A stretch of 35,256 nucleotides of DNA from positions 1-35,256 of the forward strand of contig JAJFHT010000332.1 in the NCBI GenBank assembly GCA_021775495.1, written 5' to 3'. The position numbers and the translations under genes were made by a program. Each line of letters starts with the position of its first letter. Position 1 is the stretch's first letter. Positions 26,581-35,169 of this stretch are shown here, one piece after another. The DNA comes from Hyphomicrobiales bacterium. Lineage in GTDB: Bacteria > Pseudomonadota > Alphaproteobacteria > Rhizobiales > Rhizobiaceae. The notes beneath the pieces were generated by a model. The model worked only from the letters and a program-made list of their open reading frames with translations, ran no database searches and had not been told where the DNA came from.

Positions 26581-28809
26581 ATGGCAAATGCCGGATTCAG
26601 CCGAATTTTTTCGTTTTTGTTGCGCAAAAGCCGCACGATTATCTGGCTATCCGGATTGGCGGCATTGTTTTTTGTCTGTCTGATTTCCCTGTCGGCGTTT
26701 TCGCCTTTTGAACGGTTTCAGGTTCAGGTTTTTGATGCATATCAGCGTCTTTCTCCGAGACCATATGGTGAATCGCCTGTGGTTGTTGTCGATATTGACG
26801 AAGAGTCTCTGGCAAAAGTCGGTCAATGGCCCTGGCCTCGTTCAACCATGGCAGACCTCACCGACCAACTCGGCGCGCTTGGGGCTGCTGCTGTGGTATT
26901 CGATATCGTGTTTTCGGAACCTGATCGCACGTCGCCGGCCAGAGCATTGAATCGTCTGAAGGACGCCGGCGTCACTCTGACAGGAGAGCTCGATTCATCC
27001 AAACTCGACAACGACGTTGTCTTTGGCGAGGCCATCGGCAGGAATCCCGCCGTCATGGGTTTGCTTCTGTCTCCGACCGTCACCGGAAAACCACCGGCGC
27101 CGAAGTCCGGTGTGAGCTATGGAGGTGCAGACCCGGCAAGCTATTTGCCGCTGTCGGGTGGTGCGATTCGCAATCTGCCTGTGCTCGATGGGCCGGCCAC
27201 CGGTTTGGGGGTGCTGAATTTTCGTCCCCAACTCGACGGGATTGTCCGGCGTGTTCCGATGATCGCCAATGCCGGCGGGGTTCTGTATCCCTCGCTTGCG
27301 CTTGAAGCTCTCAGAGTTGCTCAGGGAGCATCAACCTTTCTGGTGCGCGGTACAGGTGCCAGCGGGGAAGCCGATACCGGGGTTGCGGCGATGATAGCGA
27401 TCAAGGCCGGCAACTTCACGATACCGACAAATGCGGATGGCTCGATCTGGGTTTACTACACCGATCGCGAGAAGCCGCCGACAATATCCGCCCACCAATT
27501 GTTGGATCCTGTTTTAGCGGACCAGCTTTCGGATCAGGTTGCCGGGAACATCGTGTTGCTTGGAACCAGTGCGCAATTGCTGCTTGATCTCAGGGCAACA
27601 CCGATGTCCGCCAGCGTTGCCGGCGTGAACATTCACGCCGAAATCATCGACCAGATACTATCCGGAGTGTCGATCAGCAGACCGGACTGGGCTGAAGGAA
27701 TGGAATTCTTCGCAGCGATTGCCCTGAGTTTGCTGGTCATTCTTCCGATCCCGTTTTTCACGGTGGCAGCAAACGTTCTTTGGGCGGCGTTGTTGATCTG
27801 TCTGGTGGTGTTTGCCGGGTGGTGGTCATTCACGGATCTGCAAATGCTGCTTGATCCGGTTTTTATCAGTGTTTCGATATTGGCTTCCCTCGGTGTCGGG
27901 TCGACGGTTCGGCTGCTCGTCAGTGAAAACGAGGAGCGGTTCGTTCGCGAAGCGTTCGGACGATACCTCGCACCATCTCTGGTTAACCAGCTAGCTCGAA
28001 ATCCGGGTGGCCTTGTGCTGGGAGGCGAAGACCGCGAGTTGACATTGCTGTTTTGTGACATACGCGGGTTCACCAACTTGTCGGAAGGACTGAATCCGAC
28101 GGAACTGACCGAATTGCTCAACAATTTTTTGACGCCGATGACCGATGTCCTGCTGCAGCACGGCGCGACGATCGACAAATATATGGGCGATGCAATCATG
28201 GCCTTCTGGAACGCACCGATCGATCAGGAGGACCATGCCCGCAGCGCCTGTCATGCGGTTCTTGAAATGCAGACCGCCTTGGCAGAACTCAATTCGGGAC
28301 ACAGTCGTGAAATCAAAATCGGAATAGGGTTGAATACCGGCGAATGCTGCGTAGGCAATCTCGGATCAACTCAGCGGTTCAATTACTCGGCAATTGGCGA
28401 CGCAGTGAATGTTGCAGCCCGTATCGAAGCTCTGACCAAACAGTATGGCGTCGTTAACCTGGTGGCCGAGACGACCGCTGCCGGAGCCGGCGATCTCGCC
28501 AAACTCGAAATCGATCGGGTGAGGGTGGTAGGCCGCACCGAGCCGACGTCGATGTTTACGCTTGTTGGCGACAACAACCATAAGAAAAGTGCCGGGTTTA
28601 TCGAACTCGAAGCCGCACACCATCGTATGCTGTCAGTGTATCATTCGGGCGATCTCGAAACCGCCCGTAAATGTCTTGCGGATGTAAAAAAAATCGCACC
28701 AGACGATCTGCATCCGCTCTATTCGGTATACTCCCGAAGAATCGAAGACATGATGGCAAATGGTGTTCCGGAAAACTGGGACGGCGTGTTTGTCGCGCAG
28801 GAGAAGTAG
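26581..28809 (+). CDS. CHASE2-domain membrane adenylate/guanylate cyclase
   Basis: 742 residues. An N-terminal helix (about 18-40) is followed by a periplasmic CHASE2 sensor ('SPVVVVDIDEESLAKVGQWP', 'RSTMADLTDQLGALGAAAVV', 'YPSLALEALRVAQG', 'NIVLLGTSAQLLLDLRATPM'), three more helices (about 373-445), then a class III catalytic domain. Key residues are present: metal-binding Asp493 (FCDIRGFT) and Asp537 (MGDAIM), purine-recognising Lys533, transition-state Asn610 and Arg614. Ser603 sits where class IIIa enzymes have Asp and IIIb Thr. It should make cAMP, more likely than cGMP, in response to a periplasmic signal. GAGGGGG about eight bases upstream supports ATG 26581. The gene is divergent from the barrel-FecR-glycosyltransferase genes with a 76-base gap. 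A C-terminal extension of about 75 residues ('SAGFIELEAAHHRMLSVYHS') looks helical. Confidence 0.9.
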   Translation: MANAGFSRIFSFLLRKSRTIIWLSGLAALFFVCLISLSAFSPFERFQVQVFDAYQRLSPRPYGESPVVVVDIDEESLAKVGQWPWPRSTMADLTDQLGALGAAAVVFDIVFSEPDRTSPARALNRLKDAGVTLTGELDSSKLDNDVVFGEAIGRNPAVMGLLLSPTVTGKPPAPKSGVSYGGADPASYLPLSGGAIRNLPVLDGPATGLGVLNFRPQLDGIVRRVPMIANAGGVLYPSLALEALRVAQGASTFLVRGTGASGEADTGVAAMIAIKAGNFTIPTNADGSIWVYYTDREKPPTISAHQLLDPVLADQLSDQVAGNIVLLGTSAQLLLDLRATPMSASVAGVNIHAEIIDQILSGVSISRPDWAEGMEFFAAIALSLLVILPIPFFTVAANVLWAALLICLVVFAGWWSFTDLQMLLDPVFISVSILASLGVGSTVRLLVSENEERFVREAFGRYLAPSLVNQLARNPGGLVLGGEDRELTLLFCDIRGFTNLSEGLNPTELTELLNNFLTPMTDVLLQHGATIDKYMGDAIMAFWNAPIDQEDHARSACHAVLEMQTALAELNSGHSREIKIGIGLNTGECCVGNLGSTQRFNYSAIGDAVNVAARIEALTKQYGVVNLVAETTAAGAGDLAKLEIDRVRVVGRTEPTSMFTLVGDNNHKKSAGFIELEAAHHRMLSVYHSGDLETARKCLADVKKIAPDDLHPLYSVYSRRIEDMMANGVPENWDGVFVAQEK

Positions 28810-28918
28810 GCATTCGCAGATCGTCCGGTGGTGGTGGGATGCAAATGCAGGATTTTATGGAACGACACCGGGAAACGATCCATCTGACTTCAGAAATCCA
28901 ACCACGAGGCGCTGGTTC

Positions 28919-29560
28919 GTGTTGAAAATATGGGGACGCCAGTCATCGTCAAATGTCCAGGCATTGATGTGGTGTGTTGGCGAATTGGAGATTCAGTTCG
29001 AACGTATCGATGCGGGACGAACCTATGGTGTTGTCGATACGCGCGAGTATCTTGCAATGAACCCCAATGGCACGGTTCCGACCATAGTCGACGACAACAC
29101 TGTACTATGGGAGACCGGTGCCATGCTGCGTTATCTGGCACACAAACACGCGCCGGACAGCTTTTGGCCCGTTGATGCTCTCAATAGGGCGGAAATCGAC
29201 AAGTGGGCAGAGTGGTCAAAGATCAATATCGCTTTCAAATTCACCGCGCCGGTGTTCTGGAGGGTGGTTCGCACTCCACCGGCGAAACGCGACCCGGCAG
29301 CCATACGCGCCGCCCTTGAAACATTAAACGGCTTCCTTTTGATTGCGAACAAGCGTCTGGCAGATCACGCTTTCCTTGCAGGAAACGATCTGACATTGGC
29401 GGACATCCAGTTTGGTCATTGCCTGTTTCGCTACTTTGATATCGACATCCCCCGTGGCGACTTTCCGGCGATCAGCCGCTACTACAAATCTCTGGCGCAA
29501 AGACCGGCATTCCAGCGCCACGTCATGGTTTCCTACGAAGAATTGAGGGAATATGACTGA
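28919..29560 (+). CDS. Glutathione S-transferase family protein
   Basis: 213 residues. The N-terminal thioredoxin-like domain starts 'LKIWGRQSSSNVQALMWCVG', with the Ser-rich active-site loop of the theta/YfcG-like GST group. 'MNPNGTVPTIVDDNTVLWET' carries the cis-Pro and glutathione gamma-Glu contact; the usual E-S pair is E-T here. An all-helical C-terminal domain follows ('LAGNDLTLADIQFGHCLFRY'). It probably conjugates or reduces with glutathione in the cytoplasm; the substrate is unknown. GTG 28919 is chosen because GAGG lies nine bases upstream and it matches the family N-terminus; upstream in-frame codons from 28760 overlap the cyclase gene. Confidence 0.87.
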   Translation: MLKIWGRQSSSNVQALMWCVGELEIQFERIDAGRTYGVVDTREYLAMNPNGTVPTIVDDNTVLWETGAMLRYLAHKHAPDSFWPVDALNRAEIDKWAEWSKINIAFKFTAPVFWRVVRTPPAKRDPAAIRAALETLNGFLLIANKRLADHAFLAGNDLTLADIQFGHCLFRYFDIDIPRGDFPAISRYYKSLAQRPAFQRHVMVSYEELREYD

Positions 29561-29648
29561 TACGCCATTCTGGCTTGGTATCGCATGCGGCTGATCAGGT
29601 GAGTTCGGTTCGGCGAAGGAATGAATATTGGCGATGTTTTAGGAGCGG

Positions 29649-30539
29649 ATGATTGCTTTGGTGACTGCAATTTCAGCAGTGGCGGTTACGAAGAACTATG
29701 GTGCCGTGCGTGCCGTCTCCGGACTTGATCTTGAAATTGATGCAGGTGAGGCAATTTGTCTGCTCGGACCGAATGGCGCCGGAAAATCCACAACGCTGAA
29801 CCTAGCACTGGGGCTGACGAAACCGGACAAGGGAATGGTGCGCATATTCGACCATCCTCCCAACTCGTTTTTTGCCCGAAACATCACCGGCTATGCTGCC
29901 CAAGACAGCGATTTCCCGCCGAATCTGACTGTCCGTGAAATTTTGAAACTCGTCAGACGTCATTATCGGCGGCCAACGCCTATGGATGGGCTGATTGAAA
30001 GGTTCGGTCTCAGCGCCCTTGCCGATCGTTACACGGGAGGGTTTTCCGGCGGTGAACGACGTCGACTGGCGCTCGCCCTGGCGTTTGCCGGTCAGGCTCG
30101 AATTGTTTTTCTCGACGAACCAACCACGGGATTGGACAGTTCCGCCCGAAACCGTTTTTGGTCCTATGCCAAGACATTCACAAACAGCGGCGGGACGCTT
30201 GTACTCACAACCCATCATCTTGATGAAATTGAAACGGTGGCGAGCCGCATCTGTCTTATTGATCAGGGACGGATCCGGCTGGAAGGCAGTGTCGAGCAAA
30301 TCAGGAACAGACTTGGCCAGAGGCGAGTATCATTCGAATGCGAATTCCCGCCGGACTTGTCGCCAGTCTCAAAACTGACCCGGAATGGCCAAAAATGGCA
30401 ATTCTTGAGCCCGGATGCCGACGAATTGGTGCGCCAGCTTGTCCAGAGCCGGATATCGTTCAGTAATCTAGAGGTTAGAGACGTCTCCCTCGAAGACGCG
30501 ATTGCCAATCTGGTCTCCAACAAAGCGCGCCCGACATGA
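29649..30539 (+). CDS. ABC transporter ATP-binding protein (ABC-2 exporter type)
   Basis: 296 residues. A full ABC ATPase: Walker A 'GPNGAGKST' (40-48), Q-loop 'TGYAAQDSDFPPNLTV', signature 'GGFSGGERRRLALAL', Walker B 'IVFLDEPTTGLDS', and H-loop 'VLTTHHLDEIE'. A C-terminal part of about 80 residues ('NRLGQRRVSFECEFPPDLSP' onward) is common in CcmA/NodI/DrrA-type exporters. It energises the permease encoded next, whose start codon overlaps its stop by four bases (ATGA). AGGAG at 29641 is three bases from the ATG. The substrate could be a lipid, polysaccharide or drug. Confidence 0.92.
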   Translation: MIALVTAISAVAVTKNYGAVRAVSGLDLEIDAGEAICLLGPNGAGKSTTLNLALGLTKPDKGMVRIFDHPPNSFFARNITGYAAQDSDFPPNLTVREILKLVRRHYRRPTPMDGLIERFGLSALADRYTGGFSGGERRRLALALAFAGQARIVFLDEPTTGLDSSARNRFWSYAKTFTNSGGTLVLTTHHLDEIETVASRICLIDQGRIRLEGSVEQIRNRLGQRRVSFECEFPPDLSPVSKLTRNGQKWQFLSPDADELVRQLVQSRISFSNLEVRDVSLEDAIANLVSNKARPT

Positions 30540-31270
30540 GGATCGAGCTTTACGTGTTGGCCGCGCAGTATCAACTGAAATCGCTTTTTCGTCTGCCTGC
30601 CTATTGGGTCCCAACCGTGTTGTTCCCGGTCATGCTGTTTGCGATGTTTGGTTCGGGCGGCAGTGGACGATCAGCTGACTATCGAATGGCATCGTTCGTC
30701 GTCTATGGCGTCATCGGTGTCGCGTTTTTCCAGTTTGGGGTTTCAATTGCCCAGGATCGGGAGAGCCACTGGGAAAGGTACCGCCGCTCCTTGCCGGGGG
30801 CGGCTGGACCACATCTGGTTTCGCAGTTGCTGTCAGCAGTCATGTTTTCTTTGCTGGCCGCTGCCTTTGTGGTGATCGGTGCGTTGATCCTTTCCGCGCC
30901 AACGGTCGGAATGGATCAAGTTCTGATTCTGTTGGCGGTTTCGTTGGCCGTTGCAGTGCCGTTTACACTGTTGGGTGTTGCTCTCGGATACTGGACTACT
31001 CCCAAATCCGCAGTTGCGGTTGCCAATCTGATCTATCTGCCGATGGCCTATCTGGGTGGATTGTGGATGCCACCAAATCGGTTACCCGGCGGCGTTGCCG
31101 AACTGTCGCTGTTCACGCCGACGCGACATGCCGGGGAAATTGCCTGGTCCGTTGTCGGTGGACGGTCCGTACCGGGTGTCAGCGTATTCTGGTTGATCGG
31201 ATTTTCAGTGGGTTTTGGCATGCTGGCTTTTTGGGGGTATCAGCGTGACGAGAAAAGGCGTTATGCCTGA
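30536..31270 (+). CDS. ABC-2 type transporter permease
   Basis: 244 residues with about six membrane helices ('WVPTVLFPVMLFAMFGSGG', 'FVVYGVIGVAFFQFGVSIAQ', 'AVMFSLLAAAFVVIGALIL', 'VSLAVAVPFTLLGVALGYW', 'AVANLIYLPMAYLGGLWMPP', 'VFWLIGFSVGFGMLAFWGY'). The 'LPMAYLGGLWMPPNRLPGGV' and 'ELSLFTPTRHA' region is the usual ABC-2 signature before the last helix. The ATGA overlap with the ATPase gene shows translational coupling, and the pair would form an inner-membrane exporter. The direction of transport is inferred from the family. An L,D-transpeptidase gene begins about 150 bases further on. Confidence 0.92.
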   Translation: MRIELYVLAAQYQLKSLFRLPAYWVPTVLFPVMLFAMFGSGGSGRSADYRMASFVVYGVIGVAFFQFGVSIAQDRESHWERYRRSLPGAAGPHLVSQLLSAVMFSLLAAAFVVIGALILSAPTVGMDQVLILLAVSLAVAVPFTLLGVALGYWTTPKSAVAVANLIYLPMAYLGGLWMPPNRLPGGVAELSLFTPTRHAGEIAWSVVGGRSVPGVSVFWLIGFSVGFGMLAFWGYQRDEKRRYA

Positions 31271-31422
31271 TGTATTCGTGGAATCTGCCTGCCGGTTCGC
31301 GTCAGGTTCAGGACGCCGTGTCGCACATGATTGGCCCTTGTCGACAGATAATGGACGAAACGAGCAATTTTTTATATGATCGTCAGGTTCGTTATCAGAC
31401 CAAAGCCGGGGGAAGCGAAGAC

Positions 31423-32052
31423 ATGACGACTCGAAGAGAATTTGTGGTTGGGGGTGCGGCCGCTCTGACATTGGTCGGTTCCGGGGTGCCGAGTTTTGGC
31501 GCCAACTCCTATTTTGCGGGGACGACCAGGGATCAGGGATTCACCTATCGCCGCACCAACTTCAAAAAAATCGCCCCCAAATGGCGTCGGCAGATAGTGA
31601 AGTATTTCAGCAGCGAGCCGCCGGGAACGGTGGTTGTCGATACGAAACACCATTTTCTCTATCAGATCGTCGAAAACCAGACCGCAGTACGATACGGCGT
31701 CGGTGTTGGCCGCGAAGGCTTCAAATGGTACGGGCGCGCCGTCGTCAAGCGCAAAGCGCTGTGGCCACGTTGGGTACCACCGGCAGAGATGCTGAAACGC
31801 CAGCCTGATCTGCCGCGCTTGGTCAAAGGCGGAGCACCCAATAATCCGCTCGGGCCGCGTGCACTCTACCTATACAACAACGGTGCGGACACCGGATATC
31901 GTTTTCACGGAACATTGCAGCCCTGGACCATCGGGACGGACGCGTCCAGCGGCTGTATTCGCATGTTTCCGGAAGATGTGATCGATCTGTATCTGCGTTG
32001 TCCGATCGGGACTGCCGTTCAGGTGCTGCCTCATATCGCCGATCAGGGATAG
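31423..32052 (+). CDS. L,D-transpeptidase (YkuD domain) with Tat signal
   Basis: 209 residues. 'TTRREFVVGGAAALTLVGSG' is a twin-arginine signal peptide, so the enzyme should be exported folded to the periplasm. The YkuD domain carries 'VVVDTKHHFLYQIVENQ', 'YGVGVGREGFKWYGRAVVKR', and the active site with His162 ('YRFHGTLQP') and Cys178 in 'DASSGCIRMFPEDV'. It should form 3-3 cross-links in peptidoglycan or attach outer-membrane proteins to it; Hyphomicrobiales carry many such enzymes. The start at ATG 31423 is chosen because it places the Tat motif at the N-terminus and a GGGGGAAG lies upstream. The in-frame extension from 31270 has no signal-like features. Confidence 0.92.
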   Translation: MTTRREFVVGGAAALTLVGSGVPSFGANSYFAGTTRDQGFTYRRTNFKKIAPKWRRQIVKYFSSEPPGTVVVDTKHHFLYQIVENQTAVRYGVGVGREGFKWYGRAVVKRKALWPRWVPPAEMLKRQPDLPRLVKGGAPNNPLGPRALYLYNNGADTGYRFHGTLQPWTIGTDASSGCIRMFPEDVIDLYLRCPIGTAVQVLPHIADQG

Positions 32053-32089
32053 TCGGCTCACGTTACATTCTTGAGGGGGAAATTCGGCA

Positions 32090-32608
32090 ATGAACAAGAC
32101 AATCAGGGCGTGGATGACGCCGGTGGCCATGCTGCTGTCCATGATTTTGGCGGGATGTACGTCCGCGAGCCTTGAAAGGGCGACGCCCGATGTCACCAAT
32201 TCTCCGGCGAGTGGATTTGCCAATCTTTCCGAAGGAAGCGAGGAAGATTTTATCCTCAATGTTGGTCGCAGGACTTATTTTACCCGCGGCTCTGCAGCTC
32301 TGGATGAAACCGCTAAGATGACACTGGATCGGCAGATATCGTGGCTGCAGAAGAATCGCCGGTGGTTGATCAAGCTTCAGGGGTTTGCCGATGATCCGGG
32401 TTCAAATTCCGAGATCGTTGCCCTATCGCGCCGCCGGGCCGATGCGGTCATGAACTATCTGGTTGCAGGTGGCATCGACCGGAACCGAATGTGGGCCAAG
32501 GGGTATGGCAAGGAACGGATTGTCCGGGATTGCCCTGATGAGGCATGCAAGGCGCCCAACCGGCGTGTGATTTCCAACCTGCGAGAAGAAAAAGACGGCG
32601 CCGCCTGA
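32090..32608 (+). CDS. OmpA/Pal-like peptidoglycan-associated lipoprotein
   Basis: 172 residues. A lipoprotein signal with lipobox 'MILAGCTS' (lipidated Cys23) precedes a short linker and an OmpA C-terminal domain ('DFILNVGRRTYFTRGSAALD', 'TLDRQISWLQKNRRWLIKLQ', 'ALSRRRADAVMNYLVAGGID', 'ACKAPNRRVISNL'). This closely follows the pattern of alphaproteobacterial Pal. It would sit in the outer membrane and bind peptidoglycan. The usual 'GHADERGT' is 'GFADDPGS', and no tol genes are nearby, so it is probably a Pal paralogue rather than the Tol-Pal lipoprotein itself. It lies 37 bases after the L,D-transpeptidase gene on the same strand and may be cotranscribed. Confidence 0.87.
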   Translation: MNKTIRAWMTPVAMLLSMILAGCTSASLERATPDVTNSPASGFANLSEGSEEDFILNVGRRTYFTRGSAALDETAKMTLDRQISWLQKNRRWLIKLQGFADDPGSNSEIVALSRRRADAVMNYLVAGGIDRNRMWAKGYGKERIVRDCPDEACKAPNRRVISNLREEKDGAA

Positions 32609-32806
32609 GGTTTGCAGCCCTCAGGTCAGTTGATTGCAGTCATCCGTCCAAGAGCAAGAAGCATCAATTTCGCTCTCCGGTCATAGGCACCACTGCAGCT
32701 GACCGTTGGTCAAATCCTCCTGACAAAACGAGGCTTGTAAACACCCGATTCGATTCCGACATAGGGATGTGGCGCCAGACCATCCTTTGACCGAACGGGA
32801 AATCCT

Positions 32807-34093
32807 ATGGAACACAACACGCTGATCTCAGGGATCAACGAATGGCTTGTCGATCAAGCGCTCGGCGAGCCGGACATTGTGGAAATGTTCGAGGGTGTAT
32901 GCCACCAACTGCACGCGATCGGCATTCCCGTGGCTCGGGCGCGTTTGACCTGGCCAACGCTCCACCCGTTGTTTCAGGCGGAAACCATTCTGTGGCGGCG
33001 CGGTTTTGAAACAGAATTCGAACAGTTTGTTCACCAGGACGAAGTGTCGGAAGCCTGGTTGAACAGTCCAATGAAGTACATGTTCGACAATGAAGTCGAT
33101 GTCTTGAGGCGCCATCTCGACGGGCCCAACAAGCTGATCGATTTTCCTGTGCTCAAAGATGTGGTCGAGCAGGGCATGACCGACTATCTGGTGATCGCGA
33201 CGGCCCTTGCCGCGCGTTCAGCTGGCAATGAGCAGCGAAATATGGGAATCGTGGTGACGTGGTCCTCAGACCGTCCGGGAGGCTTTTCCGACAGTGAGGT
33301 CGCGGCGTTGCAGCGCATTCAGCGGCGCTTTGCCGTCGCCTGTAAAACTTCCATTCAGGCTCGTATCGCCAGTAACATCACCACAGCCTATTTGGGGCAG
33401 AACGCAGGCAACCGGGTGCTGAACGGCGAAATCCGCCTGGGAGACGGAAAAGAAACAAAGGCAGTTGTCTGGTACAGCGATCTGCGGGAATCAACCGCTC
33501 TGGCCGACACCATGTCCGGTAAAGACTTTATCCGGCTTCTGAACGTCTATTACAATTGCACCGCCGGACCAGTTATCGAGGCGGGAGGTGAAGTTCTGGA
33601 TTTCATCGGCGACGGGGTTCTGGCGATCTTTCCCTATGAGAGCGACGTTGACCGCGAATATGCTGTGCGGGCGGCCACGAATGCGCTGCTGGCCTCGAAA
33701 ACGGCACAGAAAGAAATCAATGAAAAGCGCCGGGCCGAGGGCCTGATTCCGATCAGATATGGTGTCGGCCTGAACACCGGCAGCGTCATGTTCGGCAATA
33801 TCGGTGTGCCGGAACGGCTGACTTTCTCTGTCATCGGCCCAACCGTAAACGAGGTTTCGCGGATCGAAACAATGACCAAAGCCGTCGATACCGGTGTGCT
33901 GACGACCGGAACAATTGCCGCTCTCAATCCTGAACTTTGGACCAGCAAGGGATTTCACCGGTTGCACGGAATTTCACACGAGATCGAATTGTTCACGCTG
34001 AAAGAACTGGAGGGGCAGGATTTCATTGCGGATTCGGCGGCAAAAGCCGACAAGAAAAAGGAATCCGGCGCTCAGCCAATCATTGTCAATTGA
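32807..34093 (+). CDS. Soluble class III adenylate/guanylate cyclase with atypical purine-site residue
   Basis: 428 residues. An N-terminal domain of about 190 residues (GAF-like in appearance, 'LHAIGIPVARARLTWPTLHP', no membrane helix) is followed by a class III catalytic domain. Metal-binding Asp225 ('WYSDLRESTALAD') and Asp269 ('FIGDGVLAIFP') and the transition-state pair Asn348/Arg352 ('PTVNEVSRIE') are present. The residue equivalent to the purine-selecting Lys is Asp265 ('GEVLDFIGD'), and Ser341 occupies the second selectivity position. Catalysis seems possible but substrate choice (ATP or GTP) is open. GGGAAA five bases upstream supports the ATG. The gene converges on rlmB with a 7-base gap. 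Confidence 0.88.
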   Translation: MEHNTLISGINEWLVDQALGEPDIVEMFEGVCHQLHAIGIPVARARLTWPTLHPLFQAETILWRRGFETEFEQFVHQDEVSEAWLNSPMKYMFDNEVDVLRRHLDGPNKLIDFPVLKDVVEQGMTDYLVIATALAARSAGNEQRNMGIVVTWSSDRPGGFSDSEVAALQRIQRRFAVACKTSIQARIASNITTAYLGQNAGNRVLNGEIRLGDGKETKAVVWYSDLRESTALADTMSGKDFIRLLNVYYNCTAGPVIEAGGEVLDFIGDGVLAIFPYESDVDREYAVRAATNALLASKTAQKEINEKRRAEGLIPIRYGVGLNTGSVMFGNIGVPERLTFSVIGPTVNEVSRIETMTKAVDTGVLTTGTIAALNPELWTSKGFHRLHGISHEIELFTLKELEGQDFIADSAAKADKKKESGAQPIIVN

Positions 34094-34100
34094 TTGCCAT

Positions 34101-34952
34101 TCAGGAACCGAGAAAACCGCGTGCGGCGAATAACGAGATTGCTGCCGCATTCGAGACGTTCAGCGATTTGATCGGACCTGGCATGTCGAGCCGGGCGAGA
34201 CCGGCAACAGTTTCCCGGGTTTTCTGACGCAATCCCTTACCTTCGGCTCCCAGCACCAGGGCCAGTCTTCCGGGCTTAAAACTGTTTTCGATCGTTTCGG
34301 CGGCTTCCGAATCCAGGCCGACCGTGTGGAATCCAATCTGGTGGAGCTGGTCGAGGGCCTTTGCCAGGTTCTGCACCTCTATTTGGTGTATATGCTCCAG
34401 CGCGCCTGAAGCGGCTTTGGCAAGGACGGCAGAATCGCTCGGGCTGTGGCGCGATGTTGTTACAATAGCGGTAGCACCGAAGGCGACGGCAGACCGCATG
34501 ATGGCACCGACATTGTGCGGGTCTGTCACCTGATCTAGCACCAGAATAAGGTCGGCATCGAGCAGGTCGGACAGCTTCTGCTTTTCCAGTGGTTCCGCGT
34601 CGATGACGATGCCCTGGTGCACTGCGTCATTGCCGGTCAGCCGGTCAATCTCTCTGGGTTCGGCTAGAATGGCCTCGAAGGGCAGGGTGACCAGATCCGG
34701 TAGCGACAGACGTTGAGCAGCGTTTCGAGTGACCAGCATGCGCTTGATCACCCGCATCGGATTATTGATCGCAGACTGGACCGAATGCAGCCCGTAGAGG
34801 CGGACGAGCCCCTCTTCGGGACTGGGGTGAGAACGATCGCCCCGTTCTGCCTTTTTTACTGCGTTTGATGCCGGCCTGGCATTCATCCGGGCACGGCGCA
34901 ACCGTGCATAATGGCTGTCTTTTGGCGTGTGTTTGCTTCTTGTCTCATCCAT
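34101..34952 (-). CDS. rlmB: 23S rRNA 2'-O-methyltransferase RlmB (TrmH/SpoU family)
   Basis: 283 residues. A basic N-terminal tail (about 1-50) precedes the substrate-binding domain ('LYGLHSVQSAINNPMRVIKR') and the SPOUT fold with its three motifs: 'LDQVTDPHNVGAIMRSAVAF', 'LALVLGAEGKGLR', and 'LDMPGPIKSLNVSNAAAISL'. It methylates G2251 (E. coli numbering) in the ribosomal peptidyl-transferase loop. ATG 34952 gives MDETRSKHTPKDSHYARLRR, a plausible family start; an upstream extension to 35033 is not supported. It is divergent from tRNA-Tyr, an arrangement I recall from rhizobial genomes. Confidence 0.93.
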   Translation of the reverse strand: MDETRSKHTPKDSHYARLRRARMNARPASNAVKKAERGDRSHPSPEEGLVRLYGLHSVQSAINNPMRVIKRMLVTRNAAQRLSLPDLVTLPFEAILAEPREIDRLTGNDAVHQGIVIDAEPLEKQKLSDLLDADLILVLDQVTDPHNVGAIMRSAVAFGATAIVTTSRHSPSDSAVLAKAASGALEHIHQIEVQNLAKALDQLHQIGFHTVGLDSEAAETIENSFKPGRLALVLGAEGKGLRQKTRETVAGLARLDMPGPIKSLNVSNAAAISLFAARGFLGS

Positions 34953-35169
34953 GTTCAGGTTATAGCGCCGGACGCATCTGCTGGATATGGTCGAAGTGGA
35001 GAAATCGAAACGGATTTCCGCGCGATTTACCAAGGCGTGTTTTCTCTACTGCCGTAGTTGACAGGCAATGGCCATATCGCCATAAGGCCACTCGCGGTTC
35101 CGGCGCCTGTTCGACGCAGGTGTCGGGGTTGTGTGAACGCCTTATCGTGCGGCTCCGAATGCAGTATCT

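Noticed and set aside
32700..32712. TGACC-GTT-GGTCA inverted repeat before the second cyclase
   Set aside because: Five-base arms are expected by chance at this length; no promoter alignment supports an operator.
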